64,000 nt of DNA from Nocardia asteroides (GTDB lineage: Bacteria; Actinomycetota; Actinomycetes; Mycobacteriales; Mycobacteriaceae), in NCBI GenBank assembly GCA_019930625.1, contig CP082844.1, forward strand, positions 3,782,001-3,846,000. Direction: 5' to 3'. Below, in pieces: positions 29,230-37,866 of the stretch. Both the position numbers and the translations under genes were made by a program. Within the stretch, counting starts at the first letter, position 1. Each line of letters opens with the position of its first letter. The notes beneath the pieces are model-generated. The model searched no databases and had not been told where the DNA came from. It saw only the letters and a list, made by a program, of their open reading frames with translations.

Positions 29230-30093
29230 GTGAGTAATGCGAACAATCTTCTCGAACCGTCCCGGCTCCGGCTGCGCGGTTCGGGCGGAATCGAGCTGGC
29301 CGCCGATCAGTTCGGCCCGGTCGACGGCCCGCTCGTCGTCTTCCTGCATGGTGGCGGGCAGACCCGGCACTCGTGGAAGCAGACCGGCGCGCGGCTCGGC
29401 GCGTCGGGAATGCGGGTCGTCACCGTCGACGCCCGCGGTCACGGCGACAGCCAGTGGGCGCCGGATCGCGACTACCGACGGCAGACCATGGCCGAGGACC
29501 TGCTGCGGGTGCTGGAACAGCTGGGCGCGCCCGCGGTGGTCGTCGGGGCCAGCATGGGCGGGATCACCGGACTGCTCGCCACCGCACGGCCCGGCGGGGA
29601 GGCGATCAGCGCTCTCGTCCTCGTCGACATCGTGACCAGGCCCGAGCCGGAGGGAATCGCCCGGGTAATCGACTTCCTCGGCAAGCATCGCGACGGCTTC
29701 GACACCATCGAGCAGGCGGCCGACGCGGTCGCGGAGTACCTGCCGCACCGCCCGCGCCCGAAGAGTACCGACGGCCTGCTCCGCAATCTGCGCGAGCGCG
29801 ACGGCCGCTGGTACTGGCACTGGGACCCGGACATGCTCGGCGACCGGGTCGAGGACCCGTCGGCGATGACCGAGCCGATGGAGGACGCGGCGCGGGCGCT
29901 GCGCATTCCGGTGCTGCTGGTCCGCGGCATGCGTTCGGATGTGGTGAGCGCCGAGGGAGCCGAGGCGTTCCAGCGGCTGGTGCCGCACGCCCAGCTCGTG
30001 GAGATCGGCGGCGCCGCGCACACCGCCGCAGGCGACGACAACGACTCGTTCACCGACGCGGTGGCGAAATTCGTACTCGGCACCTGGGAATGA
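29230..30093 (+). CDS. alpha/beta hydrolase
   Basis: A 287-residue alpha/beta hydrolase. Visible are the oxyanion loop FLHGGGQTRHSW, the VDARGHGDSQW loop, the nucleophile elbow VVGASMGGITG (Ser), the acid region VLLVRGMRSDVV and the terminal histidine in GGAAHTAAGDDND. It resembles epoxide hydrolase and peroxidase-type members, but the substrate is not predictable. The GTG at 29230 gives the expected length. The next gene is convergent and ends 7 bases away. Confidence 0.88.
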   Translation: MSNANNLLEPSRLRLRGSGGIELAADQFGPVDGPLVVFLHGGGQTRHSWKQTGARLGASGMRVVTVDARGHGDSQWAPDRDYRRQTMAEDLLRVLEQLGAPAVVVGASMGGITGLLATARPGGEAISALVLVDIVTRPEPEGIARVIDFLGKHRDGFDTIEQAADAVAEYLPHRPRPKSTDGLLRNLRERDGRWYWHWDPDMLGDRVEDPSAMTEPMEDAARALRIPVLLVRGMRSDVVSAEGAEAFQRLVPHAQLVEIGGAAHTAAGDDNDSFTDAVAKFVLGTWE

Positions 30094-30100
30094 AGCCGGA

Positions 30101-30889
30101 TCAGGCGAGTCCGGCGTAGTCGGGCTCACGCTTCGCCACGAACGCGTCCACGCCCTCGCGTCCGGTGGCGGAGCCGGCGGCCGCAGCGATGCCGTCGCGC
30201 TCGCTGTCGAGCTGATCGCTCAGCGTCGCGCTCTCGGACTGCCGCAGCAGCGATTTGATGCTCGCGTGGGTGGACCGCGGTCCCGCGGCGAGGGTGCGCG
30301 CCAGTCGCTGCGCCTCCTCGGCGATCTCGTCGTCGGCGACCAGCCTGCCCAGTACGCCGAGGCGCACCGCCTCGTCGGCGTCGAGGACGGCATCGGTGAG
30401 CAGGATCTCGCGGGCCCGCGCCCGACCGACGATGCGCGGCAGCGTCCAGGACATGCCGCCGTCGGGGCTCAGGCCGATTCCCGGATAAGCGGGGCGCAGC
30501 TTGGTGCCCGGACCGCCCAGGGCGATGTCGGCCACGCAGACCAGGCTCATGCCCGCACCCGCCGCCCAACCCTGGACCGCGGCCACCACCGGGAGCGGTA
30601 CAGCGTCCAGCGCCCGGACGAATTCGTGCAGGTCTGTGGCCAGACCGTGAATGTGCGCCGAGCGGTCCTGCGCCGCGGCGAAGCCGCGCACGTCGCCGCC
30701 CGCACAGAAGTTGCGACCGGTGCCTCGCAGCAGCACCGCGCCCGCTTCGGAGCCGAGTGCGTTCAGCGCGGCGGTGCCCGCGTTGATGCCCGCGAAATCC
30801 ATGGACGTGCCGTTGGCGGAGGTGGCGATGGTGATCTGGAGGACGCCGTCGACGGTTGTCACGTACCCGGCTTGCTCGCTGGAGGTCAT
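30101..30889 (-). CDS. enoyl-CoA hydratase/isomerase family protein
   Basis: A 262-residue crotonase-fold protein. The oxyanion-hole motifs are GTGRNFCAGGDVRGFA and AVQGWAAGAGMSLVCVADIALGG, and the next block is GIGLSPDGGMSWTLPRIVG. In this place enoyl-CoA hydratases usually carry Glu (GLxPEGG); here it is Asp (SPDGG), which leaves hydratase or isomerase activity open. The family acts on acyl-CoA thioesters in beta-oxidation and related routes. AAGGTG lies before the ATG. The gene follows the GNAT gene on the same strand after 32 bases, so they may be co-transcribed. Confidence 0.88.
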   Translation of the reverse strand: MTSSEQAGYVTTVDGVLQITIATSANGTSMDFAGINAGTAALNALGSEAGAVLLRGTGRNFCAGGDVRGFAAAQDRSAHIHGLATDLHEFVRALDAVPLPVVAAVQGWAAGAGMSLVCVADIALGGPGTKLRPAYPGIGLSPDGGMSWTLPRIVGRARAREILLTDAVLDADEAVRLGVLGRLVADDEIAEEAQRLARTLAAGPRSTHASIKSLLRQSESATLSDQLDSERDGIAAAAGSATGREGVDAFVAKREPDYAGLA

Positions 30890-30921
30890 GATCTGCACCT
30901 TAAGCGAATGCGCGGATACGC

Positions 30922-31452
30922 CTAGCGAGTGCCGTCCGGTGCGGGGTCCGCGCGCATCGTCGGCTTGCGCACCATGCGCACCTCCATCGCGGCGGTGAAC
31001 GACTCGACCTTGCGGGTGCCGTCGAGCACGAAACCATGCCGCCGGTAGAACGCCTGAGCGCGCGCGTTCCGCTCGAACACCCAGAGCGAGCACGCAGCGT
31101 CCGGGTCGAGTGCGGCGCGGATCAGATTGTCGGCCACACCGCTGCCGTGCCAGCGGGATCGAACGTAGAGTGCGTGCAGTTCGAGTGGAGTCACCGCGTC
31201 CGCGTCATCGGGCGGGCCCGCGCTGGAGAATCCGATCACTTCGTCATCGATGATCGCGACGTGGGTGCGGCCCGGATAGCGCACCCGATCGCGTTCCCAC
31301 TGCTCGGCCCGCCGCCCGACATCGAAGGCGTCGAGCACGTGCGCGGGCGCCAGTCCCCGAAACGCCTCGCGCCAGCAGGCGATGTGACATTCGGCGAGGC
31401 TGTGGGTGTACCCCGCGACCAAGGGCTGGACTCGCCACGGATGTTCGCTCAC
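30922..31452 (-). CDS. GNAT-family N-acetyltransferase
   Basis: A 176-residue acetyl-CoA-dependent acyltransferase. The core is VAIIDDEVIGFSSAGP, then LELHALYVRSRWHGSGVADNLIRAAL (the acetyl-CoA pyrophosphate loop, RxxxGxG) and CSLWVFERNARAQAFYRRHGFVLDGT, typical of the C-terminal half. The N-terminal part (AECHIACWREAFRGLAP) recalls members that acetylate small amines or antibiotics. The start is a GTG (31450-31452) without a clear ribosome site. The acceptor substrate is unknown. Confidence 0.88.
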   Translation of the reverse strand: MSEHPWRVQPLVAGYTHSLAECHIACWREAFRGLAPAHVLDAFDVGRRAEQWERDRVRYPGRTHVAIIDDEVIGFSSAGPPDDADAVTPLELHALYVRSRWHGSGVADNLIRAALDPDAACSLWVFERNARAQAFYRRHGFVLDGTRKVESFTAAMEVRMVRKPTMRADPAPDGTR

Positions 31453-31487
31453 AGTGGCCGCACTCGCTGACCCCCACAGTCATGACG

Positions 31488-31522
31488 ACGCCCCGGACCA
31501 CCCGATACGGGTGCCGGGGCGT
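31488..31522. terminator. terminator hairpin between rpmB and the GNAT gene
   Basis: ACGCCCCGG (31488-31496) pairs with CCGGGGCGT (31514-31522), and CACCCG with CGGGTG forms the upper stem, leaving a 2-base bulge. It follows rpmB on the minus strand. Confidence 0.65.
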
Positions 31523-31553
31523 GTGCCGGGGTGCTGGTCAGCCGGAGGGCGGA

Positions 31554-31745
31554 TCAGCCGCGGACGACCTTGCCCGCCTTCAGGCACGAGGTGCACACGT
31601 TCATGCGGCGGGTGTTGCCCGGGGCGACCTGCGCGCGCACGGTCTGGATGTTCGGGTTCCAACGACGGTTGGTGCGCCGGTGCGAGTGCGAGACCGACTT
31701 CCCGAAGCCGGGGCCCTTGGCGCAGACGTCGCAGACGGCAGCCAT
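31554..31745 (-). CDS. rpmB: ribosomal protein L28 (C+ form)
   Basis: A 63-residue large-subunit protein starting [20 protein letters not shown]. It has two CxxC pairs (CDVC and CTSC), so this is the zinc-binding C+ form, not the zinc-free paralogue made under zinc starvation. AAGGAG lies 9 bases before the ATG. It is divergent from the FakA-like gene, as in mycobacteria from memory, and a terminator follows the stop. Confidence 0.96.
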   Translation of the reverse strand: MAAVCDVCAKGPGFGKSVSHSHRRTNRRWNPNIQTVRAQVAPGNTRRMNVCTSCLKAGKVVRG

Positions 31746-32058
31746 AGTCGCGAACTCCTTCATGTCAATGGTGGGGACCGCCGCTTTCGCGGTGCGGCGC
31801 GTCCTCGTGCAATGTCGAGTGTGTGCCTTGTCGGCGGGGAGCCGACCAGCGCAGACCGGCGACGGCCGCGCGAGGCAACCCTGCAAGGGTAGCTGTGCCG
31901 ACACCGATCCACCAAACCGGTCCCGGTGCCACGAGTGCCGGAGCGGTTGCTGGGCATCCCCAGTCTAACGGCGCGGTCTTGCCGGTCGCCTGTCGGGACC
32001 GCCCGCTAACCTGGCGGGCGGTGGTGGTGCGCAGGTGGCGGAAGGGAGTGAGGGGACG
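31746..32058. promoter_or_regulatory. divergent rpmB / FakA-like promoter region
   Basis: This 313-base gap holds the promoters of both genes but no clear consensus boxes. A perfect 9-base-pair hairpin, ACCGCCCGC (31998-32006) with GCGGGCGGT (32014-32022), encloses TAACCTG, in which TAACCT might serve as a -10 box. No gene is supportable. Confidence 0.4.
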
Positions 32059-33864
32059 GTGTCCGGAGCGCGAGATGGGATGGACGGCACGGCATTGCTG
32101 CGCTGGGGCCGCACCTGTCTCGCCGGCCTGGAACACCGGCGCGCGGAGATCAACGCGCTCAATGTCTTTCCCGTCCCGGACGCGGACACCGGCACCAATC
32201 TGCTGGCCACCATGCGCGCCGCCGTCGAGGCGGGGGAAGCGGCCGCGGCGCAGCGGGCGAACTCGGGCGGGAGCGTGGCCCATGCCGTCGCCGTCGCGAT
32301 GGCCCACGGCGCGACCGTCGGCGCCCGCGGCAACTCGGGCATCATCCTGTCTCAGGTGCTGCGTGGCGTCGCGGATGCGGTGGACGGTGGTCCGTTCACG
32401 GCCGACAGTCTCCGGGCTGCGCTGACCAGGGCATCCGAACTGGTCCGCGAGGCGCTGAGCGTGCCGATCGAGGGAACCATTCTCACCGTGCTGGACTGTG
32501 CGGCCGCGGCGGCCGCCGGGTGCCCGGATCAGGCGCTCGGGGACGTGGCGCTCGCGGCGGCCGACGGTGCGGCCAAAGCGCTCGGCGACACGACCTTTCA
32601 ATTGGGTGTGCTGCGGCAGGCCGGTGTCGTCGACGCGGGAGCTCGCGGGCTGGTCGTACTGCTGGACAGCTTGGTCACCGTCACACGAGGTGCGGCGCCC
32701 GCTCGGCCGGAGTACCCACGCCCCCCGACGGCGGCGCGAATCGCGCCCCCCCGCGAGGCCGAACCGCAGTACGAGGTGATGTACCTGCTGGCCGATTCCG
32801 ACGAGCCGAAAGTGGCCGCGCTGCGCGCCCGTCTCGGCGAACTCGGCGACTCGGTCGTGGTCGTCGGCGACGGTGTCGGAGCCTGGTCGGCGCATGTGCA
32901 CTGTGCCGACGCGGGTGCGGCGGTGGAGGCGGGCATCGCGGCGGGCAAGCTCAGCCGCATCCGCGTCGAGAACGTCGCCCTCGGGTCGCGCCCGGACGTG
33001 CTCGCCGGGTCCGGCGACCTCGTCGCGGCCGATCGCGGCGGGAGAGCACGAACAGAGGACAGGACCAACCCCGGCGACCGCGCCTGCGACTCTCGTGTCC
33101 CGCCGATGCGGACCGAAGACGTCACGGGATCGGCTCCGCCCGCCGATTCGACCCAGGTGGTGGCGGGTTCGCTCGGCCCGGCTACGGCGGCGGCTCCCGG
33201 GACTCCGGCCGATCGCGGAATCCTGGCGGTGGTCGACGGCGCGGGCGCCGCGACGCTGTTCGAGGACGCGGGCGCCGTGGTGCTGGCGGGCGACGAGCCG
33301 GTCGCCGCCACGACGCTGCTGGCCGCGATCCGGCGGATGCCCAACCGCGAGGTGCTGGTGCTGCCCAACGGCGCGCTGCCCGCGCACGAGTTGGTCGCCG
33401 TGGGCGTCGCCGCGCGCGACGCCCACCGGGACGTGCTGTTGCTGCCGAGCGCGTCGATGGTGCAGGGGTTGGCGGCAATGGCCGTGCACGACCGCGGACG
33501 GATCGCGGTGGACGACGCCTTCGCCATGTCGGAGGCGGCCGCCACGACACGCTGGGGGTCGCTGCGCGTGGCGACCGAGCGCGCGCTCACCATGGTCGGC
33601 ACCTGCGCGCCGGGCGACGGGCTCGGTCTGACCGGTCACGATGTCGTCGTGATCGAGCGCGACGTGCGCACGGCCGGGCGGACCCTGTTGGATCGGCTGC
33701 TCGCCTTCGGCGGCGAGCTGGTCACGCTGCTGATGGGAGCGGCGGCTCCGGACGACCTCGGCGACGAACTCGCCGCCCATATCGCGCAGAACTTCCCCGG
33801 TGTCGAGGTGATCGTGTATTCCGGTGGGCAGCAGGGTGATTCGGTGCAGATCGGAGTGGAGTAG
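32059..33864 (+). CDS. DAK2/DegV-associated kinase (FakA-like)
   Basis: A 601-residue protein of the YloV/FakA family. Residues about 10-210 are the DAK2 nucleotide domain: LNVFPVPDADTGTNL carries the metal aspartates, and GARGNSGIILSQVLRG the ATP loop. Residues about 230-320 and 385-601 are the middle and C-terminal domains (DRGRIAVDDAFAMSEAAA, then FPGVEVIVYSGGQQ). FakA phosphorylates fatty acids presented by FakB/DegV proteins; no FakB is in the window. Residues about 320-385 are a low-complexity insertion, which makes it longer than usual. The GTG at 32059 was preferred over 32035 on family length. From memory the M. tuberculosis homologue is split. recG follows after 3 bases. Confidence 0.88.
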   Translation: MSGARDGMDGTALLRWGRTCLAGLEHRRAEINALNVFPVPDADTGTNLLATMRAAVEAGEAAAAQRANSGGSVAHAVAVAMAHGATVGARGNSGIILSQVLRGVADAVDGGPFTADSLRAALTRASELVREALSVPIEGTILTVLDCAAAAAAGCPDQALGDVALAAADGAAKALGDTTFQLGVLRQAGVVDAGARGLVVLLDSLVTVTRGAAPARPEYPRPPTAARIAPPREAEPQYEVMYLLADSDEPKVAALRARLGELGDSVVVVGDGVGAWSAHVHCADAGAAVEAGIAAGKLSRIRVENVALGSRPDVLAGSGDLVAADRGGRARTEDRTNPGDRACDSRVPPMRTEDVTGSAPPADSTQVVAGSLGPATAAAPGTPADRGILAVVDGAGAATLFEDAGAVVLAGDEPVAATTLLAAIRRMPNREVLVLPNGALPAHELVAVGVAARDAHRDVLLLPSASMVQGLAAMAVHDRGRIAVDDAFAMSEAAATTRWGSLRVATERALTMVGTCAPGDGLGLTGHDVVVIERDVRTAGRTLLDRLLAFGGELVTLLMGAAAPDDLGDELAAHIAQNFPGVEVIVYSGGQQGDSVQIGVE

Positions 33865-33867
33865 GGC

Positions 33868-36150
33868 ATGGCGACACTGAGCGATCGGCTCGACCACATT
33901 CTCGGGGCCAAGGCGGCGGCTTCCCTGGCGGACGCGTTCGACATGCAGACCGTCGAGGATCTGCTGCGGCACTACCCCCTGCGGTACGCGACGCAGGGCC
34001 AGCCGCTCACCGAGGAGGCGCCGGAGGACGGTTCGCACATCACCGTCATCGGACGGATCACCAAGGCCGAGCTGCGTCCGATGCGCAACCGCCGCGGTTC
34101 TCTGCTGAAGGTGGTGCTCGACACCGGCTCCGGTCGCGGCGTCGACGTCACCTTCTTCAATGGCGACAAGGTGAAATACGTTGTTCGCGAAGGCCTGCGC
34201 GCGATGATGTCGGGCACGGTGAACTACTGGCGCCCCGGGCAGTGGAATCTCAGCCACCCCGGCTACCTGATCCTGCCGGAAGCCGAGGACGACGCCTCGG
34301 CGGTCGGCGCGCTGACGAAGGTGCGCGGCGGCGGTGACCTGCGCGGTCTCGCGGAGAGCGCGAAAGGCGCGGGGGGCGTGGACACCTCTTTCATGGAACG
34401 CGAGTTCATCCCGGTCTACCCGGCGACGGCCAAGGTGCAGAGCTGGGACGTGCTCGCGTGCGTGCGTCAGGTGCTCGATCAGCTCGATCCCATCGAAGAT
34501 CCGCTGCCGGAGGACGTGCGGGCCGAACGGGCCCTGCCGAATCTGTCCGACGCGCTGCGCCTGATCCATCTGCCCGAACACAAGTCCGACATCGATCAGG
34601 CCAAGGACCGGCTGCGCTTCGACGAGGCGCTGGCTCTGCAACTGGTGCTGGCCGAGCGCAGGCACGAGGTCTCCGGACGCCGCGCTCGCGCCTGCGCGCC
34701 GCGCGCCGACGGCATCGCCGCCGCGTTCGACCAGCGGTTGCCTTTCGACCTGACCGCCGGGCAGAAGCAGGTCGTGGCGGAGATCTCCGCCGATCTGGCC
34801 CGCGAGCAGCCGATGCACCGGTTGCTGCAAGGTGAGGTGGGCTCCGGGAAGACGATCGTCGCCCTGCACGCCATGCTGCAGGTGGTCGACGCCGGCCTCC
34901 AGTGCGCACTGCTCGCCCCGACGGAGGTACTGGCCGCGCAGCACTACCAGTCGCTGCGCGGCATGCTCGGCGAACTGGGCGCCGCCGGCGAATTGGGCGC
35001 GGTCGACAACGCCACCCGCGTGGTGCTGGTGACCGGGTCGATGTCGGCCGCGGCCAAGAAGGCGGCGCTGCTGGAGGCGGTGACCGGCGAGGCGGGCATC
35101 GTGATCGGCACGCATGCGCTGATCCAGGACAACGTCGAGTTCTTCGACCTCGGCATGGTCGTGGTCGACGAGCAGCATCGTTTCGGTGTGGAGCAGCGAG
35201 ATGCTCTGCGCGCCAAGGCGAAAGCGGGTGCGAGCCCGCATCTGCTGGTGATGACCGCCACCCCGATCCCACGCACGATCGCCATGACCACCCTCGGCGA
35301 TCTGGAGACCTCCACGCTGACCGAACTGCCGAGAGGCCGCTCGCCGATCGTCTCCAAGGTGGTGCCGCGCAGGCAGCACCCGAACTGGGTGGATCGTGCC
35401 TGGGAGCGGATCGTGGAGGAGGTCGCCGCGGGACGTCAGGCGTACGTGGTGTGTTCGCGCATCGGCGAGGACGAAGAGACGGCGGGCAAGTCCCGCAATG
35501 GACGCTCGAAGTCCGGCGACGGCGAGAAGGAGGCCCCGAACACCCAGGCGGTGCTGGACGTGTTCGAGATGCTGCGCGGCGGGCCGCTGTCGGGCGTGCG
35601 GGTGGGCCTGCTGCACGGCCGACTGCCCGCCGACGAGAAAGACCAGGTGATGCGCGCGTTCAACGACGGATCGGTGGACGTGCTGGTGTGCACCACGGTG
35701 GTCGAGGTCGGTGTGGACGTGCCCAACGCGACGGTGATGGTGATCGTCGACGCGGACCGGTTCGGCGTCAGCCAGTTGCACCAGCTGCGTGGCCGGATCG
35801 GCCGGGGCAAGCACCCTGGATTGTGCTTGCTGGTCACGGATGCCGCGCCGGGCGGGTCCGCGATGGCGCGCTTGGACGCGGTGGCCGCCACCACCGACGG
35901 CTTCGAACTCGCGGTGCTCGACCTGCGTACCCGCCGCGAGGGCGACGTGCTCGGCGCCGCGCAGTCCGGTACGGCCCGTTCGCTGCGGCTGCTGTCGCTG
36001 CTGGACGATCTGGAGGTCATCACCGCCGCTCAGGAATTCGCCCGGGCCGTGGTGGCATCCGATCCCGGGCTGCGCAGGCATCCCGGTCTCGCGGGGATGA
36101 TGCACGCCGCCGTCGATTCCGAGCGCTTGGAGTACTTGGCCAAGTCCTGA
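33868..36150 (+). CDS. recG: ATP-dependent DNA helicase RecG
   Basis: A 760-residue helicase that regresses stalled forks and branch-migrates Holliday junctions. The N-terminal wedge/OB domain (about 1-180) has ITVIGRITKAELRPMRNRRGSLLKV. The helicase core shows Walker A GEVGSGKT near residue 321, DEQH near 433, TATPIPRT after it, and in the second RecA domain VGVDVPNATVMVIVDADRFGVSQLHQLRGRIGR. A short charged insertion (residues about 540-560) sits between motifs III and IV. GGAGT lies before the ATG, and only 3 bases separate it from the preceding gene, so they are co-transcribed. Confidence 0.97.
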   Translation: MATLSDRLDHILGAKAAASLADAFDMQTVEDLLRHYPLRYATQGQPLTEEAPEDGSHITVIGRITKAELRPMRNRRGSLLKVVLDTGSGRGVDVTFFNGDKVKYVVREGLRAMMSGTVNYWRPGQWNLSHPGYLILPEAEDDASAVGALTKVRGGGDLRGLAESAKGAGGVDTSFMEREFIPVYPATAKVQSWDVLACVRQVLDQLDPIEDPLPEDVRAERALPNLSDALRLIHLPEHKSDIDQAKDRLRFDEALALQLVLAERRHEVSGRRARACAPRADGIAAAFDQRLPFDLTAGQKQVVAEISADLAREQPMHRLLQGEVGSGKTIVALHAMLQVVDAGLQCALLAPTEVLAAQHYQSLRGMLGELGAAGELGAVDNATRVVLVTGSMSAAAKKAALLEAVTGEAGIVIGTHALIQDNVEFFDLGMVVVDEQHRFGVEQRDALRAKAKAGASPHLLVMTATPIPRTIAMTTLGDLETSTLTELPRGRSPIVSKVVPRRQHPNWVDRAWERIVEEVAAGRQAYVVCSRIGEDEETAGKSRNGRSKSGDGEKEAPNTQAVLDVFEMLRGGPLSGVRVGLLHGRLPADEKDQVMRAFNDGSVDVLVCTTVVEVGVDVPNATVMVIVDADRFGVSQLHQLRGRIGRGKHPGLCLLVTDAAPGGSAMARLDAVAATTDGFELAVLDLRTRREGDVLGAAQSGTARSLRLLSLLDDLEVITAAQEFARAVVASDPGLRRHPGLAGMMHAAVDSERLEYLAKS

Positions 36151-36196
36151 CACCGGCTGTGCCGGTTTATCGGTCGAGCTGTTCGTGCGTGTGATG

Positions 36197-36224
36197 GCCG
36201 GGAGCCGCTCGGCTCCCGGCTTCC
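36197..36224. terminator. terminator between recG and the DHA2 gene
   Basis: GCCGGGAGCC (36197-36206) pairs perfectly with GGCTCCCGGC (36211-36220), followed by TTCC. It lies between two convergent genes. Confidence 0.75.
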
Positions 36225-36227
36225 TCA

Positions 36228-37691
36228 TCAGACCGCGGCGGTTTCCGCGGCGGACGTAGTGGGTTCGGCGTCCCCGCGCGCGTTGACGGTCCGCAGCCCC
36301 ACGATCGCGGCGGCCACCGCGATGACGCCGCCGACGAACAGCGCCCGGCCGAAGCCGGCGTTCAGGGCCTCGATCGGCGCGTGACCGGCCGCGAGTCGCG
36401 TGTCGGTGTGCGAAGTCGCGATGGCGGTGAGCACCGCGAGACCCAGCGCCCCGCCCACTTGCTGCCCGGTGTTGAGCAGGGCGGCGGCCAGACCGGCCTG
36501 CTCGGGTGGCACGCCCGCGTTCGCCGCCGTGGTGTTCGCGACGAAGACCGCGCCCGCCCCCACCGACAGCACCAGCATGCCCGGCAGCAGATCGGTGAGG
36601 TAGGAGCCGTCGACGGACATGCGCGACAGAAGCAGCACCCCCAGCCCGCACAGCAGTGACCCGAGCACCGTGAAGATCCGGGTTCCGGTCTTGGCGAAGT
36701 ATTTCGTCGCCAGCCCTGCGGCGATGCCGATCGTGCAACTCACCGGAAGATACGCGACCCCTGCCTGGAATTCCCCGTAGCCGAGCACCGTCTGCATGTA
36801 CAACGTGACGAAGAAGAACATCGACAGCATGCCCGCGGCGATCACCAGATGCGTCAGATTGGCCGCGGCCAATCCACGCACACCGAAGATCGACAGCGGA
36901 ACCAGCGGGTCCGCCGCGGCGCGCTCGTTGGCGACGAACGCGACGAGCAGCGCTGCCGCGATACCCAGCACACCGATCGTGCGCGCGTCGCCCCACCCGT
37001 ATTCGGGCGCCTTCACCAGTCCGAACACGAGCGTCATCAGGCCTGCGGTCGCCAGGACCGTCCCCAGCACGTCGAACCCGCGCCGGATGTCGTTGCGCTG
37101 ATCGTCCGGGATCAGCAGGGGGATGGTCACCAGAACCAGTAGGCAGACCGGCGTGTTCACGTAGAAGACCCAACGCCAGCCCGGCCCTTCGGTGATCACC
37201 CCGCCGACGAACACGCCAGCCGCCGACGCCAGTCCGGCCGCGCCGCCCCAGACTCCGACGGCGGTGTGGCGATCGGGGCCCTCCCGGAAACTGGTGGTGA
37301 GAATCGACAGTGCGGCAGGCAGCATCAGCGCGGCGCCGATCCCCTGGGCGAATCGAGCCCCGATCAGCGGGCCGCTACTGTCGGCCAGTCCGCCGAGCGC
37401 GGAGGACAGACCGATGATCACGGTGCCCGCGATCAGGACGCGGCGGCGTCCGAGCAGATCGGCCAGCCTGCCGCCGAGCAGCAGCAATCCGCCGTAGGTG
37501 AGCAGGTATCCGCTGGTGAGCCACTGCAGCGTGGGCACCGACATGCCGAGTTCGCGCTGAATGGTCGGCAGCGCGACGTTGACGATGGAACCGTCCACGA
37601 AATCCAGGAAGGCCACCGTGCACAGCAGTGCCAGCAAGAGTTTGCCGCGGCGGGTCGCCAAGGACGACGGTGTTTCGGTGGGTGCGCGCAC
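36228..37691 (-). CDS. MFS transporter, DHA2 (14-TM) family
   Basis: A 487-residue exporter with about 14 membrane segments. The first helix has the DHA2 motif AFLDFVDGSIVNVALPTIQREL and helix 2-3 LGGRLADLLGRRRVLIAG. Helix 5 carries the antiporter motif (AGVFVGGVITEGPGWRWVFYVNTPV). Such proteins export drugs and lipophilic compounds using the proton gradient. The GTG at 37691 has GAGAGG upstream; a longer frame to 37814 runs into the promoter region. It is divergent from the ECF41 sigma gene. The substrate is unknown. Confidence 0.88.
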   Translation of the reverse strand: MRAPTETPSSLATRRGKLLLALLCTVAFLDFVDGSIVNVALPTIQRELGMSVPTLQWLTSGYLLTYGGLLLLGGRLADLLGRRRVLIAGTVIIGLSSALGGLADSSGPLIGARFAQGIGAALMLPAALSILTTSFREGPDRHTAVGVWGGAAGLASAAGVFVGGVITEGPGWRWVFYVNTPVCLLVLVTIPLLIPDDQRNDIRRGFDVLGTVLATAGLMTLVFGLVKAPEYGWGDARTIGVLGIAAALLVAFVANERAAADPLVPLSIFGVRGLAAANLTHLVIAAGMLSMFFFVTLYMQTVLGYGEFQAGVAYLPVSCTIGIAAGLATKYFAKTGTRIFTVLGSLLCGLGVLLLSRMSVDGSYLTDLLPGMLVLSVGAGAVFVANTTAANAGVPPEQAGLAAALLNTGQQVGGALGLAVLTAIATSHTDTRLAAGHAPIEALNAGFGRALFVGGVIAVAAAIVGLRTVNARGDAEPTTSAAETAAV

Positions 37692-37763
37692 TCCTATTTT
37701 CCTCTCTCGAGACGGACGAACCTTGTCCTCCGTTGCGAACCGAGAGCGACGGCATCCGGTGGA

Positions 37764-37820
37764 TGTGACACGGCGACGCGCAGGCGAGAGGCAGATCACA
37801 ATTCGGGCACGCACGTCACA
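37764..37820. promoter_or_regulatory. TGTCACA-like motifs between the DHA2 and ECF41 genes
   Basis: TGTCACA faces the DHA2 gene (minus strand, 37764-37770) and CGTCACA faces the sigma gene (37814-37820). From memory ECF41 factors recognise TGTCACA with CGTC about 16 bases on. A CGTC lies 12 bases after the first motif and only a partial match (CGCT) 16 bases after the second, so the evidence is moderate. Confidence 0.4.
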
Positions 37821-37866
37821 GAACGCGGCGCTGCCGCGCTCCTATCCGTGAGACCGGAGGAGACCG

